From contig NC_020516.1 in assembly GCF_000349945.1 (NCBI RefSeq), positions 2,232,001 to 2,296,000 on the forward strand: a stretch of DNA of 64,000 bases, read 5' to 3'. The stretch comes from Azoarcus sp. KH32C (lineage in GTDB: Bacteria; Pseudomonadota; Gammaproteobacteria; Burkholderiales; Rhodocyclaceae). The notes under the pieces are model-generated. The model worked only from the letters and a program-made list of their open reading frames with translations, was not told the origin of the DNA and did not search any database. This document shows positions 1-8,092 of the stretch, in pieces. The position numbers and the translations under genes were made by a program. Each line of letters starts with the position of its first letter. Positions within the stretch are counted from its first letter, which is position 1.

Positions 1-897
1 CTCCCCCCCCAGATACGCGGCGATCAGGGTCGCGCGCTTGTCCTCGACCAGTTGGCGGAAGCGACACTCTTCTTCCGCCAGCCGGCGGTGCAGGGTGCGC
101 CGGGTGATGCCCAGATGGGCCGCGACGGTATCGGCGCGGCAATGCCCGGTGGGCAGCAGCGCGCTGATGACCTCGCCGACCTCGTCGCGCATCGAGCGGG
201 CGCGGCCGCTGAGCAGCTGGTCGATGTGGGCCTGCAGGTAGCTCAGCAGCACCGGGTCGTGGGCGTCGAAGCTGACGTCCAGATCGCTGCGTGCGAGCAC
301 GAGGCCGTCGAAATCGGCGCCGAATTCGGGGACCCGGCGAAAGAGTTCGCGATGGATGGTGGGCCCGCTTGGCGGGAGGTGGCGGAACATCACGGCGCGC
401 GGCCGCCAGCCCGTTTCCATGACCGCCTGGATGTAGCGGCACAGGCCGCCGAAAACGAGTTCGGTGACCTGCCGAGAGACGGCGCGGCCCGACAGGTCGA
501 GCTCACCGCGCAGGATTGCGACCTCGCCGGCTTCCTCGACGACGAGGGACAAGGGGCCGATGTTCAGCGACTGGTAGCGGCAGATGACGGCGAGCATCTT
601 GCGCAGCGTGGGCTGCATGCTGGCGAGCAGAGCGATCGGACCCATGTTGGACATCCGCCGCTTGTCGGCAAGGCGCAAGCCGAAATCCTCGGCGCCCGTT
701 CGCTCCGCTGCCAGGTCGAGCAGCGTCGCGATGCTGCTGGCGGCGACCAGCAGATCGGGCTCCGACAGAGCCTGCTCCGGCAGTCTCGCTTCGCGGGCCA
801 GCGCGAGCGGATCCAGCGCGTAGGCGCTCACCAGAGCGGTGAAGCCGGAAAGTCCGGCGCTTCGGGTCAACTGCGTCATCGCGACCGCTGTCTCCAT
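1..897 (-). CDS. AraC-family transcriptional regulator (C-terminus cut by window edge)
   Basis: Reading leftwards from an ATG at 897 (a second in-frame ATG at 879) the frame stays open to base 1, so the gene is partial at its C-terminus with 299 codons visible. The N-terminal two thirds resemble the arabinose-binding-like domain of OruR/AraC regulators (stretch LADKRRMSNMGPIALL). The last visible part is the first helix-turn-helix of an AraC DNA-binding domain (TVAAHLGITRRTLHRRLAEE). Full members are about 330-340 aa, so some 35 residues should lie beyond the edge. It diverges from the aconitase-X pair and probably controls that cluster; this is inferred from position only. The effector is unknown. 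Confidence 0.85.
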   Translation of the reverse strand, partial: METAVAMTQLTRSAGLSGFTALVSAYALDPLALAREARLPEQALSEPDLLVAASSIATLLDLAAERTGAEDFGLRLADKRRMSNMGPIALLASMQPTLRKMLAVICRYQSLNIGPLSLVVEEAGEVAILRGELDLSGRAVSRQVTELVFGGLCRYIQAVMETGWRPRAVMFRHLPPSGPTIHRELFRRVPEFGADFDGLVLARSDLDVSFDAHDPVLLSYLQAHIDQLLSGRARSMRDEVGEVISALLPTGHCRADTVAAHLGITRRTLHRRLAEEECRFRQLVEDKRATLIAAYLGGE

Positions 898-923
898 ATA
901 TCAATCGTCTGTCTCAATATTAC

Positions 924-933
924 ATCTTAAGAT
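924..933. promoter_or_regulatory. Palindrome in the AraC/aconitase-X divergent promoter region
   Basis: The 148-bp divergent gap is clearly AT-richer than its surroundings and contains the perfect 10-bp palindrome ATCTTAAGAT. It lies about 27 bp from the AraC start and 113 bp from the aconitase-X start. It is a candidate operator or promoter element for either gene. AraC proteins usually bind direct repeats, so the assignment is weak. Confidence 0.25.
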
Positions 934-1045
934 CTCCGTTTACCGCTTAAATCAATCCTGTGGCGGACCTGGCGCTTCGACCTGCCGCCCCGATCGGGTG
1001 ATGGAGAGCCCGTCGATTGAACACACACCAAAAGGAGATCTGGTG

Positions 1046-1486
1046 ATGGATCAGCAACAGCACGTATTCAAGGGAATTGCACGTTCCAAAGGGCGGGCCG
1101 CGGGCGAAGCCCTGGTCTGCGACATCAACCTGAGCTGGGCACCGTGTTCGGTTCTCAACGATGGGACGATCCGCGCGTTCGGCAACAAGCTCAACGGTCA
1201 GAGCGTCAAGGACAAGATCATCGTCTACCCGACCGTGACCGGCTCGACGTCCGGATCCTTCGGTCTGTTGTTCAAGGTCAAGGAAGCCCACACCGGGCCG
1301 CAGGCGCTGATCTGCCGGGAGGTGCATTTCATCGACATCGCCGGCGCCATCGCGAGCGACATTCCCGCGATCGACAGCCTCGACGCGGACCCCCTCCAGG
1401 TCATTCAAAGCGGCGACTGGGTCGAGATCGTCGCCGACGAAGTCGGTAAGGAAGCCACCGTCACCGTCACGCGCAAGGCCGCCTGA
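1046..1486 (+). CDS. Aconitase X swivel-domain subunit (DUF126)
   Basis: A 146-aa protein starting at ATG 1046, with an AAAGGAG ribosome site at 1031-1037; a GTG immediately upstream is possible. It matches the small swivelling domain of aconitase X (DUF126/AcnX_swivel): an early KGRAAGEALV segment, then the SFGLLFKVKE and ASDIPAIDSL regions. In the family this domain closes over the active site of the large subunit to form a [Fe-S]-dependent hydro-lyase. Some bacteria have the two domains fused; here they are separate genes 26 bp apart, small subunit first. The substrate cannot be read from the sequence: known AcnX enzymes dehydrate cis-3-hydroxy-L-proline or phosphomevalonate. Confidence 0.88.
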   Translation: MDQQQHVFKGIARSKGRAAGEALVCDINLSWAPCSVLNDGTIRAFGNKLNGQSVKDKIIVYPTVTGSTSGSFGLLFKVKEAHTGPQALICREVHFIDIAGAIASDIPAIDSLDADPLQVIQSGDWVEIVADEVGKEATVTVTRKAA

Positions 1487-1512
1487 CCCGCCCACCAGTT
1501 GAGGAGACCATC

Positions 1513-2853
1513 ATGAAATTGACTACGTATGAACAGGAAATGCTCGACGGCAAGCACGGCGAGGGCAAGAAATTTGCCATGGAGAAGCTGGTGGATTTTG
1601 GCCGTGCCGTCGGGGCCGAAGAAATGGTGCCGCTGACCTTCGTGCATTACATCGGCTGCGTCAAGGACTTGCCGCGCGACACCCCGGAATACCAGCAGTT
1701 CGAATGGGGCCAGGGCCTCCAACTCGAGCCCTTGTTCAAGATGGGCGCAAAGGTGACGGAAGACCCGCATGTCACCTGCTCGACCGACCCCTTCCTGCAC
1801 CAGCTCGATGCCTACGAGAAGACCGGCACCCCCTGGAACAACAAGTTCTACAAGCTGCCCAAGATCGTGCACGAAGCATCGGTGCGCGGCTACGAGGCCA
1901 TGAAGGAAGCGGGCTGGGTGCCGACGCATTCCTGTACGCCGCAATTCAACACGGTGATGCCGAAGAACGGCGAATATGCCGCCTCGTGCGAATCGAGCTG
2001 CGCCACCTATCTCAACACCATCATGGGTGTGAAGACCAATCGCGAAAACGCGGTCACTGGCATGTACGCGGCCTATACCGGCTGTCTGCCCAAGTACGGC
2101 ATGCTGATCGAGGAGAATCGCCGTCCGAAGATCATTTTCGACCTGGATGACGAGATCAAGGAAAACATCGTCGATGATTCCGCCGACTGGGCGGCCCTGG
2201 GCGGTGCCATCGCGATGAAAGTCAATTTCCGCGGCATCCCCGCCGTGACCAACATGCCCGAACGGCTCACCACGTCGGCGGCCAAGGCGCTGACGGCCTG
2301 CGCCTCGCCGGGCATGAACGACCCGATGCTGCACCTGATCGGCATCACGCCGGGATCCTCGACGCTGGAAGAGGCCTTCGGTGGCGCGGTGCCGGCCGAT
2401 GTCGAACGCATCCGCCTCACCCTGGACGACGTTCGCCAGTGTTACGAGCACTTGCGCACCGCGAAGACCGACAAGGTCGACATCGTGCACATGGGCTGCC
2501 CGCACCTGACCTACGAGGAAATCCGCCAGATCGCTCGCGCCATCAAGGGCAAGAAGGTGCATCCGGAAGTCATGATGTGGGTGCAGACCGACACGCCGTC
2601 GTACAACATGGCCCGGCATTACGGCGAGGCGGCCATCATCGAGGAGGCGGGCGGCAAGATCTATCACCAGACCTGCGCCGGCATGAACATGCTGAGCGTC
2701 GATTGGGGCAGCGGCTTCAACGTCGCCACCAACAGCTTCAAGCAGGTCAAGATCTTCGGCGGCCTCGGCCACAGCATGATCTTCGCCAGCCTGCCGGAAC
2801 TGATCAACGCCGCGATCACCGGACGCTACCAATCGATGCGCTGGGCGCAATAA
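1513..2853 (+). CDS. Aconitase X catalytic subunit (DUF521 / AcnX)
   Basis: 446 aa, with GAGGAGA 8 bp before the ATG. It aligns with the large subunit of aconitase X, an Fe-S hydro-lyase distantly related to aconitase. Recognisable blocks are HSCTPQFN (C141), ESSCATYLNTIMGVKTNRE (about 160-178), HMGCPHLTYEEI (C329) and HQTCAGM (C388). C141, C329 and C388 sit where family cysteines ligand the cluster. The blocks are diverged: the usual ESSAV reads ESSCA, and family-typical residues before and after the last cysteine differ, so the substrate is probably not one of the characterised ones. The linked MFS importer and acyl-CoA enzymes suggest dehydration of a hydroxy-acid during catabolism (inference). 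Confidence 0.85.
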   Translation: MKLTTYEQEMLDGKHGEGKKFAMEKLVDFGRAVGAEEMVPLTFVHYIGCVKDLPRDTPEYQQFEWGQGLQLEPLFKMGAKVTEDPHVTCSTDPFLHQLDAYEKTGTPWNNKFYKLPKIVHEASVRGYEAMKEAGWVPTHSCTPQFNTVMPKNGEYAASCESSCATYLNTIMGVKTNRENAVTGMYAAYTGCLPKYGMLIEENRRPKIIFDLDDEIKENIVDDSADWAALGGAIAMKVNFRGIPAVTNMPERLTTSAAKALTACASPGMNDPMLHLIGITPGSSTLEEAFGGAVPADVERIRLTLDDVRQCYEHLRTAKTDKVDIVHMGCPHLTYEEIRQIARAIKGKKVHPEVMMWVQTDTPSYNMARHYGEAAIIEEAGGKIYHQTCAGMNMLSVDWGSGFNVATNSFKQVKIFGGLGHSMIFASLPELINAAITGRYQSMRWAQ

Positions 2854-2873
2854 ATCCGGGTCGGGCGCGACAA

Positions 2874-2905
2874 GGCGGGCCCCGCACGTTCGCGTGCGGC
2901 CCGCC
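2874..2905. terminator. GC-rich stem-loop after the aconitase-X pair
   Basis: GGCGGG (2874-2879) pairs with CCCGCC (2900-2905) and an inner 7-bp stem closes on a TTCG tetraloop at 2889-2892, with a two-base C bulge. It begins 20 bp past the aconitase-X stop. No T-run follows, so it may be an mRNA-stabilising hairpin or an attenuator before the MFS gene and not a full intrinsic terminator. Confidence 0.45.
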
Positions 2906-3087
2906 GGATCCGCCTTTCGCTGGGCACGCTGCCGAAGCGGTCGTACTACCAGCGGGAGAATGAACTCTGGTGGCGGTAGCCGAGAAGGGCGGCAACCTGA
3001 TGTCTGACCAGGGCAGCGCCTGCGTCACTTCGGTAACCGGCGCCGGGGCCTTTCCTCGCGCCGGGTCGTGACCTCGCAGCCACTCTG

Positions 3088-3109
3088 CCCCCCCGTACCG
3101 GGTGGGGGG
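3088..3109. repeat. C7/G6 hairpin, copy 1
   Basis: Seven C (3088-3094) and six G (3104-3109) flank a 9-nt loop. It lies in the 407-bp gap between the aconitase-X pair and the MFS gene, where I find no convincing gene. Similar C-run/G-run hairpins occur at 5238-5257 and 13426-13446. Confidence 0.4.
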
Positions 3110-3203
3110 AGGGGACTCGCTCCTCCTGATAATGCGTTTAGCGATGTCGGCGCCGGCCAGTCCGCCCGAGCGCTACGAGAACAGTCGGAAATAACGACGC
3201 CAC

Positions 3204-3221
3204 CAGGTTCAAGGGAACCTG
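3204..3221. promoter_or_regulatory. Inverted repeat upstream of the MFS transporter
   Basis: Perfect inverted repeat CAGGTTC-AAGG-GAACCTG centred 48 bp before the MFS start codon. It could be an operator or an RNA hairpin in the leader. No other copy was noticed in the window. Confidence 0.35.
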
Positions 3222-3260
3222 CTGGACATCGCGGCGCGACGACCGCTGGAGGAGAATTCG

Positions 3261-4550
3261 ATGCGCAACTGGAAGCAATACCCATCCCTGGTGTTGGCGG
3301 GCCTGCTGGTCCTCCATGTGCTAGCCCATATCGATCGCAACATGCTGCTCGGGTTCTCGCCCCAGATCATCGGGGACCTCAGTCTGTCGAATACGCAATA
3401 TGGATTCCTCACCGGGGCGGTGTGGGTGCTGAGCTTCGGCTTCATGGCAATCTTTCTCGGCGCATTGGCCGACCGCTTCAGCCGCACCCGGGTGATCGCT
3501 TTCGGCGTGCTGGTCTGGAGCATTTGCACTGCCGCCTCCGGCTTTGCCCGTTCGTTCGAGCACATGGCGCTGGCTCGTTTCTTCGTCGCCACCGGCGAGG
3601 CGGCCCTGGTGCCGGCGGCCGTTTCATTGCTTGCCGACGTGTTTCCGCCGGCCCGGCGCGGCGCTGCGACCGGCATCTTCTTCATCGGCATCCCAGTGGG
3701 GATGGGCCTGAGCTTCGTCATTGCGGGCTGGCTGGCCGGCAGCCAAGGCTGGCGGGGCACCTTCGAGCTGCTGGGCGTCATCGGCGCGACGCTGACTGTC
3801 CCGCTGCTGTTGCTGCCCGATCGCAGCGGCGGAGCCGCCCACTCGGGCGACGATGGACGGCGCGGCGCGCCCTTCGTCCAGCAGTTGCGCGACCTTTGGG
3901 CGGTGTTACGCGCCACCCCGGTATTGCGGCAAACCATCGTCGGCTTCATCCTCGTGCACTTCGTGTTCGCGGGGCTCTCCTTCCTGCAACTGTGGCTGGT
4001 TCAGGAACGCGGCTTCGCCGCTGCCGAAATCGCGCGCAAGATTGGGCTGCTGCAGATCCTGTTCGGTACGCTGGGTGCCGTGGTGGGCGGAGTGGCGGGC
4101 GACCGGCTGGCCAAGCGCTTCGCCGGTGGCCACGCGACCGTGCTGACGCTCCTGGTGCTTGTCTGCGTGCCGCTGATGCTCGCCGCCCTGTTCGTTCAGG
4201 CCGGTTCGCCGGTGTTTTTCATCGGCCTCTGCGCCGGCTTCTTCCTGCCGCTGGCGTGCTACGGTCCCGCGTTGGCGCTGATCCAGGCCTTCTCGCCCAG
4301 TCATATGCGGGCCACCGCCGCCGGGCTCACGATGCTGAGTATCAACATCTTTGCCATTGCCATCGGCAATCTGGGGGCGGGGGCGGTGAGCGACCATCTG
4401 CGCGCCAGCGGTGCTGGCGCGCCGCTGACCACGGTGCTGCTTGCCCTGAATATCCTGATCGGCGCGTCGCTGTGGTTCTTCTGGCAGGTGTCGCGCTGCG
4501 GAGATGCGCGCCTGCGAGCCGAGCGCGACAATTTGGTGGTCGCGCACTGA
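3261..4550 (+). CDS. MFS transporter (12-TM organic-anion type)
   Basis: 429 aa, preceded by GGAGGAG 7 bp from the ATG. It has a typical major-facilitator layout: a short N-terminus, TM1 with LHVLAHIDRNML, the loop 2-3 signature as GALADRFSRTR (about 72-82), a TM5 region GIFFIGIPVGMGLSFV, a central cytoplasmic loop with an acidic GDDGRRG stretch, and six more helices. The family is secondary proton-coupled transport in the inner membrane. Lying between the aconitase-X genes and the acyl-CoA enzymes, it is the likely importer of the cluster's substrate (inferred). The substrate is not identifiable. Confidence 0.87.
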   Translation: MRNWKQYPSLVLAGLLVLHVLAHIDRNMLLGFSPQIIGDLSLSNTQYGFLTGAVWVLSFGFMAIFLGALADRFSRTRVIAFGVLVWSICTAASGFARSFEHMALARFFVATGEAALVPAAVSLLADVFPPARRGAATGIFFIGIPVGMGLSFVIAGWLAGSQGWRGTFELLGVIGATLTVPLLLLPDRSGGAAHSGDDGRRGAPFVQQLRDLWAVLRATPVLRQTIVGFILVHFVFAGLSFLQLWLVQERGFAAAEIARKIGLLQILFGTLGAVVGGVAGDRLAKRFAGGHATVLTLLVLVCVPLMLAALFVQAGSPVFFIGLCAGFFLPLACYGPALALIQAFSPSHMRATAAGLTMLSINIFAIAIGNLGAGAVSDHLRASGAGAPLTTVLLALNILIGASLWFFWQVSRCGDARLRAERDNLVVAH

Positions 4551-4589
4551 GGGCATGCTGGCCAAGGCACCCGGCGGCGGCAGCCGGGG

Positions 4590-5147
4590 TCAGGCCGATG
4601 GGTCGTCCTCCGCCAGATCGGCGTAGTGCGCCTGGACGGTCGGGCCTTCGCCGCGCCAGACGTGACAGGAATCGACCAGCGAGCGGGCGAAGCGCCGCAT
4701 CTCCGGGCGCTGCCAGTCCTGTGTGGAGCGCCCTTCCAGCAGGTGGCCGGTGATGGTCTGGTAGGCCGTGGTGGCGAGCGGGCCGATCAACTCGGTGAGG
4801 TGGGTGCAGCCGGCCGGTCCCGAGAACAGTTCGCGGACCCGCGCGCCGAAGCCACGGCCGATGCGCAGCCCGACGAGGCGCTGGTAAACGGGCGCAATTT
4901 CGGAGCAGGGCGTCACCGGTGCATGGATGGTTGTGGCGGCCGCCGCGCGGATCACGAAGTTCCGGTCCACCCGCAGCGTCAGCATCATTTCGTGCCAGGG
5001 TTCGCCGGCCGGCAGCCGGCGGCCGTCGATCATCGTCGCGTCGGCCGTCTTGCGGTCGATGAGCCGCGCTTCAATCTCGTACTCGCCGTCTTCGCATAGG
5101 TAGCCGCGGCACTCGACGCTGCGCGCATGGAGAAGCTGGCGGCTCAT
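4590..5147 (-). CDS. DUF2889 domain-containing protein
   Basis: A 185-aa soluble protein convergent with the MFS gene. It matches DUF2889: the opening LLHARSVECRGYLCEDGEYEIEA-type strand, the DGRRLPAGEPWHEMML motif, TPCSEIAPVYQRLVGLRIG, then the CTHLTELIGPLATTAYQT block. DUF2889 has no established biochemical function. It often sits near acyl-CoA or steroid/terpenoid catabolism genes in proteobacteria, consistent with the SDR, flavoprotein and hydratase next door. It is transcribed opposite to the rest of the cluster from the 306-bp gap at 5148-5453. Confidence 0.8.
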   Translation of the reverse strand: MSRQLLHARSVECRGYLCEDGEYEIEARLIDRKTADATMIDGRRLPAGEPWHEMMLTLRVDRNFVIRAAAATTIHAPVTPCSEIAPVYQRLVGLRIGRGFGARVRELFSGPAGCTHLTELIGPLATTAYQTITGHLLEGRSTQDWQRPEMRRFARSLVDSCHVWRGEGPTVQAHYADLAEDDPSA

Positions 5148-5237
5148 CGGCGAAGTTCCGGTCGCTTGTGATCAATCATCGAAATGGCCACCCGATATCA
5201 GTGGCTCCAATTCTAGGAAGGGAAAGGCCGCGCTCCG

Positions 5238-5257
5238 CCCCCCATGGCTGGGGGGGG
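5238..5257. repeat. C6/G8 hairpin, copy 2
   Basis: Six C (5238-5243) and eight G (5250-5257) separated by ATGGCT. It lies in the gap between the DUF2889 gene and the SDR gene. It shares the C-run/short loop/G-run plan of 3088-3109 and 13426-13446. Confidence 0.4.
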
Positions 5258-5326
5258 AGGAAGTTCTGAATCACCCTATGCTTCAACCGTCCGGTCCCGG
5301 TGATGAACAGGTATAGGAGTCCCGAA

Positions 5327-5452
5327 GTGCACGATCTTCTGAAGGCGGGGTGTCTCGCCAACTGCCGCTTGGTTGCAGTAACCGGGTTCATAGGCCTGTC
5401 GCCGGGCAGCACTGCGGCATGCCAGTACCCGGCGGGCGCGAGGGTTTCCTGA
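5327..5452 (+). CDS. Possible 41-aa leader ORF before the SDR gene
   Basis: A GTG-initiated frame with TAGGAGT 7 bp upstream encodes 41 residues (begins VHDLLKAGCLANCRL) and stops at 5450-5452, one base before the SDR start codon. That junction would allow translational coupling. The composition (three Cys, several Gly) resembles no family I know, and there is no homology support. It could equally be chance. Confidence 0.25.
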   Translation: MHDLLKAGCLANCRLVAVTGFIGLSPGSTAACQYPAGARVS

Positions 5453-5453
5453 C

Positions 5454-6212
5454 ATGGAAGGCGCACTCCGGTCGAGGGTGGTCATTACCGGCGCTTCAAG
5501 CGGTATCGGTCGTGCCTTGGCGCTCGAAATGGCTCGCCGCGGCCATGCACTGGGCCTGACCGCCCGTCGTTTGCCACTGCTCGAAGCGCTGCGCGCCGAG
5601 ATCCGCGAAACGTGCGGCGAGGCCGTGCGGGTCGAACTGGCCCCCCTGGATGTCTGCGAGTGCGCCGGTGTCCGGTCGAGCTTGCACGAGTTGTTCGCCC
5701 GCTTGGGCGGAGTCGATACGGTGGTCGTGAACGCCGGCATCAACGACTTCACCCACGTCGGTGGTGCCGACTTGGAAAAGGAACTCAGGCTGATCCAGAC
5801 CAACGTCGCGGGCGCCATCGCCACCATCGCCGCCGCCGCCGAACATTTCCTGGTACGCGGTCGCGGTCACATCGTCGGCATCTCCTCGCTGGCCTCCCTG
5901 CAGCCGGTCGCGACGCAGGCGGCCTATTGCGCCAGCAAGGCCGCGCTGTCGATGTACCTGAAATCGGCCCGCCTGGAGCTTCGGCCCAAGGGCATTGCGG
6001 TTACGGACATCCTGCCCGGATACATCGCGACCGACATCATCGAAGGGGTGGATATCGGCCAGATGCCGTTCGCGATTTCCGCCGAGCAGGCGGCACGCAA
6101 AATGGCCGTCATCATCGAACGACGCCAGAAGTCCGGTGTGGTGCCGGCATTCCCATGGAAGCTCATGCTGCCGCTCATGGGACATCTCCCCGAGCGCTTC
6201 ACGCGGCCCTGA
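5454..6212 (+). CDS. Short-chain dehydrogenase/reductase
   Basis: 252 aa. Classical SDR features are visible: the Rossmann motif TGASSGIGRALALEMARRG near the N-terminus (about 11-28), the NAG motif (VVNAGIND), the catalytic Ser in GISSLASLQP, and the YxxxK pair in YCASKAAL, followed by the PG motif (DILPGYIATDI). Family members reduce or oxidise hydroxyl/carbonyl groups with NAD(P)(H). A run of genes on the same strand (flavoprotein 41 bp downstream, hydratase 36 bp after that) suggests an operon acting on one acyl-type substrate. The C-terminal VPAFPWKLMLPLMGHLP resembles the SDRs called YbbO/DltE-like. Confidence 0.88.
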   Translation: MEGALRSRVVITGASSGIGRALALEMARRGHALGLTARRLPLLEALRAEIRETCGEAVRVELAPLDVCECAGVRSSLHELFARLGGVDTVVVNAGINDFTHVGGADLEKELRLIQTNVAGAIATIAAAAEHFLVRGRGHIVGISSLASLQPVATQAAYCASKAALSMYLKSARLELRPKGIAVTDILPGYIATDIIEGVDIGQMPFAISAEQAARKMAVIIERRQKSGVVPAFPWKLMLPLMGHLPERFTRP

Positions 6213-6253
6213 GACCAGCAACACCTGACAATCGTACTGACGAGGCAAGACCC

Positions 6254-7231
6254 ATGAGAACGCGTATCACGGAACTGTTTGGAATCCAGCACCCGATCAT
6301 CCAGGGAGGCATGCATTACGTCGGTCTTGCCGAACTGGCCGCCGCCGTGTCCAACGCGGGGGGCCTTGGGATCATCACCGGCCTGACCCAGCGCACCCCG
6401 GAATTGCTGGCCAAGGAGATCCGCCGCTGCCGGGAGATGACCGACAAACCCTTCGGCGTGAACCTCACCTTTTTGCCGACCGTTACCTCGCCGGACTATC
6501 CCGGCTACATTCGGGCCATCATCGAGGGCGGCGTCAAGGTGGTCGAAACGGCGGGCAACAACCCGCAGAAATGGCTGCCGGAGCTGCACGACGCCGGGAT
6601 CAAGGTAATTCACAAGTGCACGTCCGTGCGACACGCGCTCAAGGCGCAGGCGATCGGCTGCGACGCGGTCAGCGTGGACGGCTTCGAGTGCGGCGGTCAT
6701 CCGGGCGAAGACGACGTACCGAATTTCATTCTGCTCCCGCGAGCCGCTGACGAACTGGAGATTCCCATTGCCGCATCGGGAGGCATGGCCGACGGCCGAT
6801 CGCTGGTCGCTGCGCTGGCGCTGGGAGCGGATGGCATGAACATGGGCACGCGATTCATCGCGACGCGTGAGGCCCCCGTCCATGAGAACGTCAAGCAGGC
6901 GATCGTCGCGGCCAGCGAGCTCGACACGCGCCTGGTCATGCGGCCGCTGCGAAACACGGAGCGCGTTCTCACCAATCCGGCGGTTGAGCGCCTGCTCGAT
7001 AAGGAGCGCAGGATCGGCCAGGCGATCAAGTTCGAAGACATCGCCGAAGAAGTGGTCGGCGTCTACCCGCGCGTCATGCAGGACGGGGAAATGAACGCCG
7101 GCGCCTGGTCATGCGGGATGGTGGCCGGCCTGATCAAGGACATACCCACGGTCAGGGAGCTGATCGATCGCATCATGGCCGAGGCGGAACGCATCATCGG
7201 CAAGCGGCTGGCAGGGTTTGCAAGGTTGTGA
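6254..7231 (+). CDS. Nitronate monooxygenase family flavoprotein (NPD-like)
   Basis: 325 aa from ATG 6254; the frame is open far upstream, but homology begins at this Met (RITELFGIQHPIIQGGM). It is an FMN-binding TIM barrel of the 2-nitropropane dioxygenase/YrpB group: IIQGGMHYVG at the phosphate end, SNAGGLGIITG, VDGFECGGHPGEDD, then the phosphate-binding IPIAASGGMADGRSL and ADGMNMGTRF. The ECGGHPGEDD variant is frequent among members encoded with acyl-CoA enzymes, where they may act as enoyl reductases or desaturating flavoenzymes and not on nitronates. The biochemical name should therefore be taken as family-level. It is part of the SDR-flavoprotein-hydratase run. Confidence 0.85.
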   Translation: MRTRITELFGIQHPIIQGGMHYVGLAELAAAVSNAGGLGIITGLTQRTPELLAKEIRRCREMTDKPFGVNLTFLPTVTSPDYPGYIRAIIEGGVKVVETAGNNPQKWLPELHDAGIKVIHKCTSVRHALKAQAIGCDAVSVDGFECGGHPGEDDVPNFILLPRAADELEIPIAASGGMADGRSLVAALALGADGMNMGTRFIATREAPVHENVKQAIVAASELDTRLVMRPLRNTERVLTNPAVERLLDKERRIGQAIKFEDIAEEVVGVYPRVMQDGEMNAGAWSCGMVAGLIKDIPTVRELIDRIMAEAERIIGKRLAGFARL

Positions 7232-7267
7232 AGCATTTGATTCGGTTTCTGTGATGAGGTCCATACT

Positions 7268-8044
7268 TTGAATTCATTTATCCGTACCGCATGTGCCGGG
7301 GGCGTATTCCAGATCGAGATCGATCGCCCGGACAAGAAGAATGCGCTCACCTCCGACATGTACGCGACGATGGCGGACGCGCTGGCGAGAGCCGATGCCG
7401 ATCCGGCGGCGCGGGTCGTCCTGATCTCCGGGGCCGGCGGCAACTTCACCGCCGGCAACGATCTGAACGATTTCCTGGCTGAGCCGCCCAGTAGCGAAGA
7501 TGCGCCGGTGTTCCGCTTTCTCGACGCGCTGGCGAATCTGCAGAAGCCTTTCGTGGCCGCCGTCGAGGGAGTCGCGGTCGGGGTCGGCACGACCCTGCTG
7601 CTCCACTGCGATCTCGTCTATGCCGGCGCCTCCGCGCGCTTCGTCTTGCCCTTCGCCAAGCTCGGCTTGACGCCCGAGGCCGCCTCGAGCCTGCTGCTGC
7701 CGCTGCGCGCCGGTCACGCGCGGGCGGCCGAGTTGCTGATGTTCGGCGAGCCCTTTTCGGCGCAGCTCGCGCTCGAACTCGGCATCGTCAATGCCGTCCT
7801 ATCCGACGGACAGGTCATCGAGCACGCGCTCGAACGTTGCCGCAAGCTGACCGAACAGCCGGCCGCATCGCTGCGCCTGACCAAGCAGTTGCTGAAGCGG
7901 GCTCGGCAGACCCTGGTGCGCGAAACGATGAGCCACGAGTCCGAGACGTTCAGGCAGCGCCTACAGTCGCCCGAGGCAAAGGAGGCTTTCGCCGCCTTCC
8001 TCGAAAAGCGGAAGCCCGATTTTTCGCGCTTTGACGGCCTCTAG
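7268..8044 (+). CDS. Enoyl-CoA hydratase/isomerase (PECI-like active site)
   Basis: 258 aa beginning at a TTG (7268), with GAGG about 8 bp upstream; no in-frame ATG occurs before the conserved N-terminus (GVFQIEIDRPDKKNAL). Crotonase-fold marks: AGNDLNDFL for the CoA oxyanion loop and GVAVGVGTTLLLHCD for the second oxyanion NH. At the first catalytic glutamate position of hydratases I read GLTPEAASSLLLP, matching the SPEG-type single-Glu motif of delta3,delta2-enoyl-CoA isomerases. The second hydratase Glu is not obvious. The enzyme is therefore more likely an isomerase. It is last in the catabolic run and is followed by a strong stem-loop. Confidence 0.85.
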   Translation: MNSFIRTACAGGVFQIEIDRPDKKNALTSDMYATMADALARADADPAARVVLISGAGGNFTAGNDLNDFLAEPPSSEDAPVFRFLDALANLQKPFVAAVEGVAVGVGTTLLLHCDLVYAGASARFVLPFAKLGLTPEAASSLLLPLRAGHARAAELLMFGEPFSAQLALELGIVNAVLSDGQVIEHALERCRKLTEQPAASLRLTKQLLKRARQTLVRETMSHESETFRQRLQSPEAKEAFAAFLEKRKPDFSRFDGL

Positions 8045-8058
8045 GACCTGCTCCATCC

Positions 8059-8092
8059 GCCGTGCCGGGCTGGCGCCTCAGCCCGGCACGGC
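8059..8092. terminator. Bidirectional stem-loop between enoyl-CoA gene and Bcr remnant
   Basis: A perfect 13-bp stem: GCCGTGCCGGGCT (8059-8071) pairs with AGCCCGGCACGGC (8080-8092) around an 8-nt loop. It begins 15 bp after the enoyl-CoA gene stop and overlaps the end of the opposite-strand efflux remnant. It lacks a T-run on either strand but sits exactly between convergent genes. Confidence 0.6.

Noticed and set aside
1405..2850. 481-codon minus-strand frame over the aconitase-X large subunit
   Set aside because: Its composition (His, Arg, Ala, Gly) is shadow-like, and the plus-strand frame contains family motifs and a ribosome site.
5176..5466. 96-codon minus-strand frame upstream of the SDR
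   Set aside because: No ribosome site, no recognisable domain, and it overlaps the SDR start region on the opposite strand.
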